The notes below the pieces were generated by a model. The model made no database searches, had not been told where the DNA came from, and worked only from the letters and a program-made list of their open reading frames with translations. From Pseudomonadota bacterium (GTDB taxonomy: Bacteria; Pseudomonadota; Alphaproteobacteria; Acetobacterales; Acetobacteraceae): 39,863 bases of DNA. The stretch is taken from positions 1 through 39,863 of the forward strand of contig JAKBAV010000010.1 in the NCBI GenBank assembly GCA_021826225.1. Reading direction: 5' to 3'. Made by a program: the position numbers and the translations under genes. Shown piece by piece: positions 9,017-17,599 of the stretch (the first letter of the stretch is position 1; the number at the start of each line of letters is the position of its first letter).

Positions 9017-9532
9017 ATGCGGTCAATGAAAAATGCTTATATTCCAACGAAAAATCCGCGTTTTTCACTCCGCTTCGCCGTTCCCGAGGATGCGGCTCTG
9101 GTTGTCTCGTTTATGAAAAAACTTGGCACTTATCAAAAGATGCTGGAACACATAACCGCTACGGAAGAAGACCTAACCAAGCTATTGGCCGAGCGGCGAG
9201 GCGAGGCCATTTTTGGTGATTATGACGGGGAAACCATTGGTTTTATATATTTTTATCAGAATTCCTCTGCCTTCACCGGGCAGTCCGGATTGTATATCGA
9301 TGGCTTTCTCGTCGATACCTCTTTTCGGGGCGGCGGGCTTGGCCGTATAATGCTGGCCTTCATGTCCAAACTGGCGCTTGAGCGCGGGTGCAGGCGTGTG
9401 GAATGGGGTTGTCTTGACTGGAACGATCAAGCCATAAAATTTTATCGGAGCATGGGTGCCTATAGCGTTGATGAAATGACCGTATTCCGTTTCGCTCCCG
9501 ACCAACTCAAGAAAACCGCAGATCTATTCTAG
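9017..9532 (+). CDS. GNAT family N-acetyltransferase
   Basis: A 171-residue acetyl-CoA-dependent N-acetyltransferase. The acetyl-CoA pyrophosphate loop is RGGGLG within VDTSFRGGGLGRIML, preceded by the LYIDGFLVD strand, and the C-terminal NDQAIKFYRSMGA helix is typical. The overall pattern (FMKKLGTYQK near the N terminus, ATEEDL) resembles diamine/spermidine acetyltransferase-like GNATs, but the acceptor is unknown. The start is uncertain: ATG 9017 and ATG 9026 both lack a clear Shine-Dalgarno. Base composition is visibly more A/T-rich than neighbours, with AAA/TTT codons in clusters, suggesting more recent acquisition. It ends 14 bp from the convergent phoR stop. Confidence 0.88.
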   Translation: MRSMKNAYIPTKNPRFSLRFAVPEDAALVVSFMKKLGTYQKMLEHITATEEDLTKLLAERRGEAIFGDYDGETIGFIYFYQNSSAFTGQSGLYIDGFLVDTSFRGGGLGRIMLAFMSKLALERGCRRVEWGCLDWNDQAIKFYRSMGAYSVDEMTVFRFAPDQLKKTADLF

Positions 9533-9546
9533 CGCGAAACATCTCC

Positions 9547-10902
9547 CTACTTCGCCACCCCCGGCAGCCAGATCGTAAACACTGTCCCCTTGCCCAGCTC
9601 GCTATCCACCAGCATGCGCCCGCGATGCCGGTTGACCACATGCTTCACAATAGCAAGCCCAAGCCCAGTGCCTCCGACGGCGCGCGAACGCCCCTTATCC
9701 ACCCGGTAAAACCGTTCCGTGAGGCGCGGAATATGCTCACGCGCAATCCCCGCCCCATCATCCGCCACCGAAATAACGACACCACCGGGCGCAAACCGCG
9801 TGTCAGGCGCCGCCGACGCTGCCAGCTTGATCTCCCCGCCACGCTTGCCGTATTTCAAGGCATTATCGAGCAGATTCGTAAACAACTGGGCGAGCTGGTC
9901 AGCATCGGCGGGAATTTTCGGCAAATCCGGTGGCACCTCCAGACGCAAGGTTACCGTCGCGTCGCGCAGCATCGGCTCCATTCCGGCGGCGATGCGCTCC
10001 AGAACCGGCGGCAGGTGCAAAACATCCTTCGGCGGCGAATGTTCCGATATTTCGATCCGCGAGAGCGACAGCAGATCCGCGATTACCCGCTGCATGCGCC
10101 CCGCCTGTTCGGCCATGATGCCGAGAAACCGCTGCTGCGCCTCCACATCATCGGCGGCTGGCCCACGCAATGTCTCGATAAAGCCGATCAAACTGGCCAG
10201 CGGCGTGCGCAACTCATGGCTGGAATTGGCCACAAAATCCGCGCGCGTCTTCTCCAGCGCGCGCTCGCGGGTACGGTCGTTCACCAGCATGTATACCGGC
10301 CCGCCCACCGGGATCATCGTCACCTCCAGGTCGCGCGCCACCGGGGCGGCCAGCACCATCTCGCGGCGCACCGGCAGCCCGTGCCCGGCCGCTTCGGCGA
10401 AGGCGGCGCGCATATCGGGGTGGCGCAGCAAGGCCGCCATCTCGCCGCCAAAGGCGCTCACCGCGCTGTCGTTGCGCCACAGCACCTTGCCCTCGCCATC
10501 CAGCTTCAGCAGCGGGTCGGGCAGGCGTTCGACCAATGCGCGGTCCTCGGCGGCCAGCGCCTGGTTGCGCAGCCGGGCCAGGTGCTCGCTTTGCACCAGC
10601 CGCACCGCCTCCTCGCCCAGGGCGCGCATGCCCGGCACGAACAGCCCGCTCACATCGGGCAGGCTCTGCGGGTTGCTGCGTAAGGCGCGTAGCAGCCGGG
10701 TCATCACCACCAGGTCGCGCCCCAGCAACAGGCCGAACCCCGCCGCAACCAGGGCGTAAATGCCCCACGCAAGCAGCGCATGATCTGCGCGCAGGCGGCC
10801 GAAATCCGCGAGCAGGAAAAACATCAAAGCCGGCAGCGCCGCCAGTGCCAGAAAAAAGGCGACGGCGGCGGGCACGGCCTTTTCAGGCAGGCTCTCGGGC
10901 AT
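9547..10902 (-). CDS. phoR: PhoR-type membrane sensor histidine kinase
   Basis: Membrane kinase of about 451 residues. Two N-terminal transmembrane segments (about 12-33 and 44-62) are followed by a linker, a PAS-like domain (about 120-215), a HisKA domain with H229 in NSSHELRTPLASL, then the ATPase with N box LLDNALKYG, G1 DDGAGI, F box RFYRVDKGRSR and G2 GGTGLGLAIVKH. This is the PhoR architecture. The start is ATG 10902, which forms TGATG with the upstream stop; an adjacent GTG at 10905 is also possible. No response regulator or pst genes are adjacent, although PhoR is usually linked to phoB/pstSCAB-phoU. The name rests on architecture and motifs. Confidence 0.85.
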   Translation of the reverse strand: MPESLPEKAVPAAVAFFLALAALPALMFFLLADFGRLRADHALLAWGIYALVAAGFGLLLGRDLVVMTRLLRALRSNPQSLPDVSGLFVPGMRALGEEAVRLVQSEHLARLRNQALAAEDRALVERLPDPLLKLDGEGKVLWRNDSAVSAFGGEMAALLRHPDMRAAFAEAAGHGLPVRREMVLAAPVARDLEVTMIPVGGPVYMLVNDRTRERALEKTRADFVANSSHELRTPLASLIGFIETLRGPAADDVEAQQRFLGIMAEQAGRMQRVIADLLSLSRIEISEHSPPKDVLHLPPVLERIAAGMEPMLRDATVTLRLEVPPDLPKIPADADQLAQLFTNLLDNALKYGKRGGEIKLAASAAPDTRFAPGGVVISVADDGAGIAREHIPRLTERFYRVDKGRSRAVGGTGLGLAIVKHVVNRHRGRMLVDSELGKGTVFTIWLPGVAK

Positions 10903-12218
10903 CACTCCGGCGGCTGGTTAAGTGCCGCCGGCGCCGGCGAGGTAATAACCGGCGCCCCCTGGGCAATGGAGAATACCGCGAGGCCGCGCCGTGCCGTGCC
11001 ATCGGGCCGCAGCACCACCAGCCCATCCGCCCCGGTGAACCCCGCCGGAGCGGTTAGCACAGCACTGGTATAGCCGCCGCCGCTCGCCGCCACACGCGCC
11101 AGGGCGGCGGCATCGAAGGCGACATCCGCGATGGCCGGGGGCGCGCTGCCATAGGCGGCCAGGTAACTGGCATCGAAGCTCTGCGCCGCCGCCGGGTCCG
11201 GAGCCGCGTACAGGGCGCCGACAAACATGCTCTGATGCGCCATATCCGCGGCGATGTTGGCCCAGGGCGTCGGCCCGAGCAGTTGCACCTGCGGCGTCAG
11301 CACGTCGTAATAGGGCAGGAAGTTCGCAATCTCGGCCAGCGTGGTCTCCCCGGTCTCGCCGATGAACAATGCATTGAAACTGGGCGGCGGGATCTGCTGG
11401 AGCCGCAATTCGCGCGCCTTGGCCCGCCCGGCCGCCGTGTTCAGCGCACGCGCCGCCTTGATCTCGTCCATCAGCCCCTGGCCACGATTGGCGAAATCGG
11501 AGAGCTGCTCCACCGCCTGGTTCACGCTGTTAAAGCCTGGCTCGTAATAGGTCACCTGCGCCGACGGCAGGCTAAGCGCCTGGGCCTGCGCGGCAATGGC
11601 ATCGCCAAGCTGGTGGCCGTAATCATTATCCGGCAGCAAGGCCGCCAGCCGCGTGCGTCCGGCATCGGCGGCGTCCTGCACCACGCGCTGTACCGATTGC
11701 GCCGCTGTAACGCCAAGGGGCCACACGCCGGGCTGGGCCAGCGTCGCATCATTGGTGAAGGGCAGCATGTTCACCCCGGCCGCCTTGGCTATCGGGATAA
11801 CCCCTTGCGTCTCGGGCGAGGTCAGCGGGCCGATGATGATACCATCGCCCGCCTGCAGTCCGGCCTCGGCGGCGGCGGCGGCCCCCGCCGCATTGCCCCC
11901 CGTATCACGGATGTCCAACCCGGGCGAGCTGCCCGCCGGCACCGCCAGTTTGGCGGCATTCGCCAGCACCTGGCCCACGGGGGCGAGCGGCCCGCTGAGC
12001 GGCAGCAGGAGCAGAATATTGCCGGTGGTCTTGCCATAGGCGCCGGGAATAGGCTGGCCCGGCAGCGGCACCAGCGCCTGTGGCACGCCCGGGTTGAGCC
12101 CGGGGCCGGAGACCTGACCGGCACAGCCGGCAAGCGCCAGCGTGGCACCCGCCACAATAAGGTGTAGACGCAGGTATGAACCAAGACCCGGCCAGCGGTG
12201 ACACGCAAGACTTAACAC
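10902..12218 (-). CDS. LpoA/YraM-like periplasmic lipoprotein (penicillin-binding protein activator family)
   Basis: A 438-residue lipoprotein: hydrophobic signal segment ending in the lipobox LAGC with Cys32, then a two-lobed periplasmic-binding-protein fold (LLLPLSGPLAPVGQ near the start, IIGPLTSP, then PFTND). In gammaproteobacteria this family activates class A penicillin-binding proteins at the outer membrane. I chose GTG 12218 because GAGGAGGG lies five bases upstream and it gives a normal-length signal peptide; ATG 12248 lacks such a site. Its 5' end overlaps divergent rsmI by 43 bp, and yraM/rsmI divergence is also found in E. coli. It is translationally coupled to phoR. Confidence 0.8.
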   Translation of the reverse strand: MLSLACHRWPGLGSYLRLHLIVAGATLALAGCAGQVSGPGLNPGVPQALVPLPGQPIPGAYGKTTGNILLLLPLSGPLAPVGQVLANAAKLAVPAGSSPGLDIRDTGGNAAGAAAAAEAGLQAGDGIIIGPLTSPETQGVIPIAKAAGVNMLPFTNDATLAQPGVWPLGVTAAQSVQRVVQDAADAGRTRLAALLPDNDYGHQLGDAIAAQAQALSLPSAQVTYYEPGFNSVNQAVEQLSDFANRGQGLMDEIKAARALNTAAGRAKARELRLQQIPPPSFNALFIGETGETTLAEIANFLPYYDVLTPQVQLLGPTPWANIAADMAHQSMFVGALYAAPDPAAAQSFDASYLAAYGSAPPAIADVAFDAAALARVAASGGGYTSAVLTAPAGFTGADGLVVLRPDGTARRGLAVFSIAQGAPVITSPAPAALNQPPE

Positions 12219-13093
12219 TACAGCCCTCCTCTGCCGGGAACCTGGCATTACCCGCCCTTGTGCTGGTTTCCACCCCGATCGGCAACCTTCAGGATTTTTC
12301 ACCCCGCGCCAAGCAGGCTCTGGCCAGTGTGGACGTTATTTTATGTGAAGATACAAGAACAAGTAGCACATTATTGCGCGCCCACGGCATCCCCACACGC
12401 ACCCAGGCGCTGCACGAGCATAACGAGCAGGCACGCATCCCGGCGCTGATCGAGTCGATGCGGAGCGGCGCCCACTACGCGCTGATTTCGGATGCCGGCA
12501 CGCCGCTGGTATCCGACCCCGGCTACCGGCTGGTGCGCGCCGCCATTGCCGCCGGGCTGCGGATTTCTGGTATACCAGGGCCTAATGCGGCACTGCTCGC
12601 CCTCACTTTGTCCGGCCTGCCGCCCCACCCGTTTTTATTCTCAGCCTTCCTGCCGGTTAAATCCGGCGCCCGCCAAGCCGCCCTGGCAGGCTTGCGCGCC
12701 GCGGAAATGGCCGGGCTCTCCGCCACGCATATCTTCTACGAAGCACCGCACCGCCTGGCGGAATTCCTTGCCGATGCCGCAGCCGTGCTGGGCGCCCGTG
12801 AGGCCGCGGTGTGCCGCGAGCTGACCAAGCATTTCGAGGAAGTGCGGCGCGGCTCGCTCGATGAACTTAGCCGCCATTACGCGGCGAACCAGGCCCGGGG
12901 TGAGATCTGCATCATCATCGCACCAGCCGGCGCGGAAGCGGCGACGGCCGAGGATCTGGACACCGCCTTGCGCACCGCTCTAGCCGGCATGAGCGTAAAA
13001 GACGCCGCCGCCGCCGTGGCCACCGCCACGGGGCTGCCCAAGAAGCAGGTCTACCAGCGCGCGCTGGAGTTGGGGCGGGCCGCCAAGGCCTGA
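12176..13093 (+). CDS. rsmI: 16S rRNA (cytidine(1402)-2'-O)-methyltransferase
   Basis: Methylates the 2'-OH of C1402 in the 16S decoding centre. The 305-residue protein shows the tetrapyrrole-methylase fold signatures VSTPIGNLQDFSPRA, ILCEDTRTSSTLL, ISDAGTPLVSDPGYRLV and IPGPNA, then FYEAPHR and CRELTKHFEE. A basic C-terminal helical extension (GLPKKQVYQRAL) is typical of RsmI. ATG 12176 is the only practical start before the core and has only a weak GCAGG upstream. This means the first 43 bp are antisense to the lipoprotein gene's 5' end. It ends 13 bp from convergent pdxH with no evident hairpin between them. Confidence 0.95.
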   Translation: MNQDPASGDTQDLTLQPSSAGNLALPALVLVSTPIGNLQDFSPRAKQALASVDVILCEDTRTSSTLLRAHGIPTRTQALHEHNEQARIPALIESMRSGAHYALISDAGTPLVSDPGYRLVRAAIAAGLRISGIPGPNAALLALTLSGLPPHPFLFSAFLPVKSGARQAALAGLRAAEMAGLSATHIFYEAPHRLAEFLADAAAVLGAREAAVCRELTKHFEEVRRGSLDELSRHYAANQARGEICIIIAPAGAEAATAEDLDTALRTALAGMSVKDAAAAVATATGLPKKQVYQRALELGRAAKA

Positions 13094-13106
13094 AGCCCGG
13101 GCAATC

Positions 13107-13685
13107 TCAGGGAAACAAACGCCCCGTCTCCCAGCCCTCACTTGCCTTGGTGAATATCAGCCGGTCGTGCAGGCGGTAATCAATCCCCTGCCAGAATTCG
13201 AAATATTCCGGCGCCAGCCGCCAGCCGCCCCAGAAATCAGGACGCGTCACCTCCCGGCCCGTAAACCGCGCCTCGGTCGCGCGAATCCGCTCCTCGAACA
13301 GCTCGCGCGAGGCCAGCGGGCGGGATTGTTCGGAGGCCCAGGCGCCGATCTGGCTCAGGCGCGGCCGGGTGACGAAATATTCATCGGCCTGCGCACCGGG
13401 TATCTGGCTCACCGCGCCCTCGATGCGAATCTGCCGCTGCAGGCTCTTCCAATGGAACAGCAACGCCACGTTATGGCACCCCGCAATGTCTCGCGCCTTG
13501 CGCGAGTCGAGATTACCGAAGAACACGAAACCCTGCTCATCCCAATGCTTCAACAGCAATATCCGCGCCGCCGGGCGGCCTTCGGGGCCCACCGTCGCCA
13601 CCGTCATGGCATTGGGGTCGCTGGGCTCGCTGCCCTGGGCCATGGCGAACCATTCGCCGAATTTCGTAAAGGGGGACTCGCTCAT
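13107..13685 (-). CDS. pdxH: pyridoxamine 5'-phosphate oxidase
   Basis: FMN-dependent oxidase making pyridoxal 5'-phosphate from PNP or PMP with O2. The 192-residue protein has the FMN-binding stretch RPAARILLLKHW, FFGNLDSRKARDI, FHWKSLQRQIRIEG, and the C-terminal FWGGWRLAP, EFWQG and RLHDR motifs, finishing in RLFP as the family does. ATG 13685 is preceded by GGAG at eight bases; the frame is open farther upstream only as antisense to fabI. It is divergent from fabI across 94 bp, where I found no convincing promoter pair by eye. Confidence 0.95.
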   Translation of the reverse strand: MSESPFTKFGEWFAMAQGSEPSDPNAMTVATVGPEGRPAARILLLKHWDEQGFVFFGNLDSRKARDIAGCHNVALLFHWKSLQRQIRIEGAVSQIPGAQADEYFVTRPRLSQIGAWASEQSRPLASRELFEERIRATEARFTGREVTRPDFWGGWRLAPEYFEFWQGIDYRLHDRLIFTKASEGWETGRLFP

Positions 13686-13779
13686 GAACAAAACTCCGGG
13701 TGCCCGCGCTCTTGATCGCGTGCCAGACTCTATGCCACCACCAGGGTTGAGAGACGATAGCCCCACGGAGATAGCCGCA

Positions 13780-14622
13780 ATGCCAGACACAGAAACCCAA
13801 CTCGTCCCGCCGCGCGGCACGCTGATGGCGGGCAAGCGCGGTCTCATCATGGGGGTCGCCAATAACCGCTCCATCGCCTGGGCCATCGCCCAGGCCGTCG
13901 CGGCACAGGGCGGCGAGGTCGCCTTCACCTATCAGGGCGAGGCGCTGGAAAAGCGGGTCCGCCCGCTCGCCGCCTCCATCGGCTCCGATTTTCTGCTGCC
14001 CTGCGATGTCGCCGACGATGCCGCCATGGACGACGCCTTCGCCGCCCTGGCCAAAAAATGGGACAAGATCGACTTCCTCGTCCACGCCATCGGCTATGCC
14101 GATAAAAACTTCCTGCGCGGCCGTTTTGTCGACACACCCCGGGATGTGTTCCTCCAAGCCCTTGATATATCCTGCTTCTCCTTCGCCGCCGCCGGCCAGC
14201 GCGCCGCCGCCATGATGCCCAATGGCGGCGCCCTGCTTACCCTCACCTATCTCGGCGCCGAGCGCTGGGTGCCGCATTACAACGTCATGGGCGTCGCCAA
14301 GGCGGCGCTCGAAGCCTCGGTGCGTTACATGGCCGCCGATCTCGGCCCCGACAATATCCGCGTCAACGGCATCTCCGCCGGCCCCATCAAAACCCTGGCG
14401 GCCAGCGGCATCGGCGATTTCAGCTACATCATGAAATGGAACAAGTATAACGCGCCGCTGCGCCGCAATGTCGAGCTGGAGGAGGTCGGCGGCGCCGGGC
14501 TTTACATGCTCTCCGACCTGTCCAAGGGCGTCACCGGCGAGATCCACCACGTCGATTGCGGTTACAACATCAACGGCATGAAAAACCCGGACGCGCCGGA
14601 CCTCACGATCGTCAGCGATTAA
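13780..14622 (+). CDS. fabI: enoyl-[acyl-carrier-protein] reductase (NADH)
   Basis: Last reductive step of the type II fatty acid elongation cycle. The 280-residue SDR has the FabI-type nucleotide site GVANNRSIAWAIA, the substrate-loop Y157 and the catalytic Y167-x6-K174 (YNVMGVAK), then GPIKTLAASGI, the flexible substrate-binding helix. ATG 13780 follows CGGAG at about ten bases. Earlier in-frame ATGs overlap pdxH antisense and are not supported. Immediately followed by aroC (12 bp), an arrangement seen in other alphaproteobacteria. FabI is the triclosan/isoniazid-class target, but no resistance substitution can be judged by eye. Confidence 0.96.
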   Translation: MPDTETQLVPPRGTLMAGKRGLIMGVANNRSIAWAIAQAVAAQGGEVAFTYQGEALEKRVRPLAASIGSDFLLPCDVADDAAMDDAFAALAKKWDKIDFLVHAIGYADKNFLRGRFVDTPRDVFLQALDISCFSFAAAGQRAAAMMPNGGALLTLTYLGAERWVPHYNVMGVAKAALEASVRYMAADLGPDNIRVNGISAGPIKTLAASGIGDFSYIMKWNKYNAPLRRNVELEEVGGAGLYMLSDLSKGVTGEIHHVDCGYNINGMKNPDAPDLTIVSD

Positions 14623-14634
14623 GAGCCCCGGTCC

Positions 14635-15708
14635 ATGTCCCACAACACGTTCGGCCACCTGTTCCGCGTCACCACCTGGGGCGAAAGCCACGGGCCCTCC
14701 ATCGGCGCGGTGGTGGATGGCTGCCCGCCCGGCCTCACGCTGTCCGAGGCTGATATCCAGCCCTATCTCGACAAGCGCCGCCCCGGCCAGTCGCGTTTCA
14801 CCACACAGCGCCAGGAGGCCGACCAGGTACGTATCCTCTCCGGCGTGTATGAGGGCCGCACCACCGGCACGCCCATCTCACTCTTCATCGAAAACACCGA
14901 CCAGCGCTCGAAAGACTACGCCGATATCGCAGCAAGATACCGGCCCGGCCATGCCGATATCACCTATGACATGAAATACGGCCATCGCGACCCGCGCGGC
15001 GGCGGGCGCAGCTCGGCACGCGAAACCGCCATGCGTGTCGCCGCAGGGGCCATTGCGCGCAAGGTGCTCGGGCCGCAAGTGGTCATTCGCGGCGCCATGG
15101 TGGCGCTGGGGGCGCATCATGTCACCCCAGCCCGCTGGGACTGGGCACAGGTCGCACAGAACCCATTCTTCTGCCCGGACGAGATCGCCGCCTCCGCCTG
15201 GGAGGGCATTCTCGACGGTATCCGCAAGGAAGGGTCTTCCATCGGCGCCATATTACAGATCGAGGCGCAAGGCGTACCGCCCGGCCTCGGCGCGCCGCTC
15301 TATGCCAAGCTCGACGCCGATATCGCGGCCGCGCTGATGAGCATCAACGCCGTGAAGGGTGTGGAAATCGGCGAGGGTTTCGCCGCTGCCGCCTTGCGCG
15401 GTGAGGATAATGCCGATGAGATGCGCATGCAGGACGGGCAGATCGGCTTCCTCTCCAATCACGCCGGCGGGATACTGGGCGGCATCGCCACGGGCCAACC
15501 CATCGTCGCGCGGTTTGCCGTCAAGCCGACCAGCTCCATCCTCACCCCCCGGCAAAGCGTGAGCGCCACGGGCGAGGATGTGGAGGTGGTCACCAAAGGC
15601 CGCCACGACCCCTGTGTGGGCATCCGCGCGGTGCCGGTGGGCGAGGCCATGCTGGCCTGCGTGCTGGCCGACCACCTGCTCCGCCACAAGGCGCAAGGCC
15701 GGGCCTGA
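14635..15708 (+). CDS. aroC: chorismate synthase
   Basis: Converts EPSP to chorismate with reduced FMN, the last common step of the aromatic pathway. The 357-residue protein shows the three family signatures: [18 protein letters not shown] near the N terminus, [27 protein letters not shown] in the middle (also the FMN site), and [10 protein letters not shown] with the [16 protein letters not shown] stretch at the end. Full length. It probably shares a transcript with fabI, since the gap is 12 bp. A separate candidate promoter lies beyond its stop for the next gene. Confidence 0.97.
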   Translation: MSHNTFGHLFRVTTWGESHGPSIGAVVDGCPPGLTLSEADIQPYLDKRRPGQSRFTTQRQEADQVRILSGVYEGRTTGTPISLFIENTDQRSKDYADIAARYRPGHADITYDMKYGHRDPRGGGRSSARETAMRVAAGAIARKVLGPQVVIRGAMVALGAHHVTPARWDWAQVAQNPFFCPDEIAASAWEGILDGIRKEGSSIGAILQIEAQGVPPGLGAPLYAKLDADIAAALMSINAVKGVEIGEGFAAAALRGEDNADEMRMQDGQIGFLSNHAGGILGGIATGQPIVARFAVKPTSSILTPRQSVSATGEDVEVVTKGRHDPCVGIRAVPVGEAMLACVLADHLLRHKAQGRA

Positions 15709-15737
15709 GCGGCACCACCCCGCTTGCCCCGGCAGGT

Positions 15738-15766
15738 TTGATACCCTACGCTTCCCTCGTGATAAA
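15738..15766 (+). promoter_or_regulatory. candidate sigma70-type promoter for the 15.8-18.5 kb operon
   Basis: TTGATA at 15738-15743 (five of six) and GATAAA at 15761-15766 (four of six) are spaced by 17 bp in the 94-bp gap after aroC. Predicted start about 15773 gives a roughly 30-base leader with a good GAGGAG site before ATG 15803. This would separate the accessory operon from fabI-aroC. Confidence 0.45.
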
Positions 15767-15802
15767 ACGCATCCCAAGAGATGCCGCGACGAGGAGCAGA
15801 AA

Positions 15803-16735
15803 ATGTCCGGATTAAAAGGCAAGCGCATATTGGTAACCGGGGCAAGCGGCCTCGTCGCTTTTCCCGTGGCCCGGGAACTCGCCCGGGATAACGAGGTCTT
15901 CGCCGTCGCGCGCTGGTCCGATCCTGCGCAGAAAAAGCTGATAGAAAAGACCGGGGCACAGCCGGTAACCTTCGACATGGCGAATGAGGACCTCTCGGTC
16001 TTGCCCAAAACGGTCGATGTGGTGATTAATTACGGCGTCCTGCCCTTTCCGCACAAGGACAGCTTCAGCGTCAACACCGCCGCCGCCGGCCGACTGGCCC
16101 GGCGTTATCGTGAGGCGGAAGCCTTCGTCCATGGCAGCACCGGCTCGGCCTATGAATACCAAGGCGAGCGGCCGCTCAAAGAGGAAGACCCTTACGGGCT
16201 ACATGCCTCCATCGAAATGTACGCGACCAGCAAGATCGCCTCGGAATTCCTGCTGCAGCACCTCAGCGTGGATTACGCCCTGCCGGTGACGATCGTGCGC
16301 ATCTTCACCTTCTACGGCCCGCGCGGCGGCGCCGTGACCCAGCGTATCGACCAGGTCGCGCGCGGCCTGCCCGTGAGCATCTATCCGGGCTTCAAGAATA
16401 TCTCCACACCGCTCTACGAGGATGACTACGTGGAAAAGACCATCGCCGCGGCGGGCATCGCCAAGGTCGGAGCTGAGACCGTCAATGTCGGCGGCACCGA
16501 GCCGGTGACCATTCAGGAATACTGCCGGATGGCCGGGGAGATTCTCGGCCGCGAGCCGATTTTCGTCGAAAACAGCCGCGCCTGGCCAATCTGGGCGGAT
16601 ACCACCAAAATGGTGAAGCTGCTCGGGCCGAACAAGGTTTCGATGCGCGAGGGCATCCGCCGCACGATCGAGCTGGCGGATCAGCGCATCGGCGGCGCTC
16701 ACCATGTCGTCGGCACGCCGGCCCTCTCGGAGTAA
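15803..16735 (+). CDS. NAD(P)-dependent epimerase/dehydratase (extended SDR)
   Basis: A 310-residue extended short-chain dehydrogenase. The nucleotide-binding turn is G13-ASGLVA, with Ala where the third Gly usually sits; the catalytic region has HGSTGSAYEY (S112/T113) and Y140-ATSK144, with Y-x3-K intact. The C-terminal half has FYGPRGGAV and the VNVGGTEPVTIQEY region typical of sugar-nucleotide or sugar-acid epimerases. ATG 15803 follows GAGGAG at eight bases. First gene of a tight four-gene operon with ABM, SnoaL-like and SMP-30 genes, so a role in oxidising or epimerising a small oxygenated compound is likely. Substrate unknown. Confidence 0.88.
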   Translation: MSGLKGKRILVTGASGLVAFPVARELARDNEVFAVARWSDPAQKKLIEKTGAQPVTFDMANEDLSVLPKTVDVVINYGVLPFPHKDSFSVNTAAAGRLARRYREAEAFVHGSTGSAYEYQGERPLKEEDPYGLHASIEMYATSKIASEFLLQHLSVDYALPVTIVRIFTFYGPRGGAVTQRIDQVARGLPVSIYPGFKNISTPLYEDDYVEKTIAAAGIAKVGAETVNVGGTEPVTIQEYCRMAGEILGREPIFVENSRAWPIWADTTKMVKLLGPNKVSMREGIRRTIELADQRIGGAHHVVGTPALSE

Positions 16736-16745
16736 CCCCGGTTAA

Positions 16746-17078
16746 ATGATCACCTTCATCGCCCATGTCCGGGTGAAGCCCGAAAATGTCCCGGCCTATG
16801 AGGCGCTGATGACGCATGTGCGCGATTCCTCGCGCGCCAACGAGCCCGGAATCGTCTATTACGATTTCGGCAAAAGCGCCGAAGAGCCGGAGGTTTATTG
16901 CGTCATCGAGGTCTACCGCGATGCCGCCGCGCATGCCGCGCACATGGAAACATCATGGGTCAGGGATTCAATCCCGGAATCCCGCCGCCTGGTCGATGGC
17001 GGCTTCAACATAAGGCAATATGTCAGCCCCGGCACCGCCCCCGCGGTACGGCGCATGCAGGAGCGTGAGGATGACTGA
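16746..17078 (+). CDS. antibiotic biosynthesis monooxygenase (ABM) domain protein
   Basis: A 110-residue ferredoxin-like alpha+beta protein. ITFIAHVRVKPENVPAYEALM, EPGIVYYDFGKS and YCVIEVYRDAAAHAAHMET are the conserved strand/helix features of the ABM superfamily (YgiN, ActVA-Orf6 type). Members act on quinones, polyketides or heme without a metal, or are simply dimeric binders. It lies 10 bp after the SDR and overlaps the SnoaL-like start by 8 bp, so it is translated with it. Function within this operon is not known. Confidence 0.85.
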   Translation: MITFIAHVRVKPENVPAYEALMTHVRDSSRANEPGIVYYDFGKSAEEPEVYCVIEVYRDAAAHAAHMETSWVRDSIPESRRLVDGGFNIRQYVSPGTAPAVRRMQEREDD

Positions 17079-17571
17079 AAACAACTTACCCACCGGGCTG
17101 GAACTGCTGCTCGAATTGCAGGCGATTTACGAGATGAAAGGCCGGCGCGACCATGCCGTGGACCGCAAGGACTGGGATACCTACGCCGCCCTGCACACGG
17201 ATGACTACGTCGCCATGTCGATCGGCACGGCGCCGATCATAGGCGGGCGCGCCGCGGCAAAGCAACTCGCGGTGCAGATGGCGAATGTGACCACCGTGCA
17301 TCATTGCCATACCCCGGTGATTGAATTCCAGGACCGCAACAACGCAACCGGCGTGTGGGCAATGGAAGATAACCTATTCTGGATCCGCAACGGCGAGAAG
17401 CAGTGGCTGCGCGGCTTCGGCTTCTATCACGAGACCTATGTAAAAGGAGCCGACGGCAAATGGCGCTTCCGCTACCGCAAGCTCGAACGCACCCATGCCG
17501 AGACTTCACCCGGCGCACAGGTCATCGCCGCCGATTTCTCGGGTGAGAACGCGCTGATGGCGGCTGGATGA
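17071..17571 (+). CDS. SnoaL-like / nuclear transport factor 2-like domain protein
   Basis: A 166-residue cone-shaped NTF2-like fold. The N-terminal helix ELLLELQAIYEMKGRRDHAVDRKDWDTY leads into LHTDDYV, the usual SnoaL_4 pattern, followed by a strand-rich half with VHHCHTPVIEF and GFGFYHETYV. Relatives include cyclases, dehydratases and isomerases such as scytalone dehydratase and ketosteroid isomerase, where a Tyr/Asp/His pocket performs acid-base chemistry. ATG 17071 is preceded by GGAG and overlaps the ABM stop by 8 bp. In this setting it could dehydrate or isomerise the product of the SDR, but that is inference. Confidence 0.85.
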   Translation: MTENNLPTGLELLLELQAIYEMKGRRDHAVDRKDWDTYAALHTDDYVAMSIGTAPIIGGRAAAKQLAVQMANVTTVHHCHTPVIEFQDRNNATGVWAMEDNLFWIRNGEKQWLRGFGFYHETYVKGADGKWRFRYRKLERTHAETSPGAQVIAADFSGENALMAAG

Positions 17572-17599
17572 AACCCCTGACCCAGAGCGGAAAAACACC

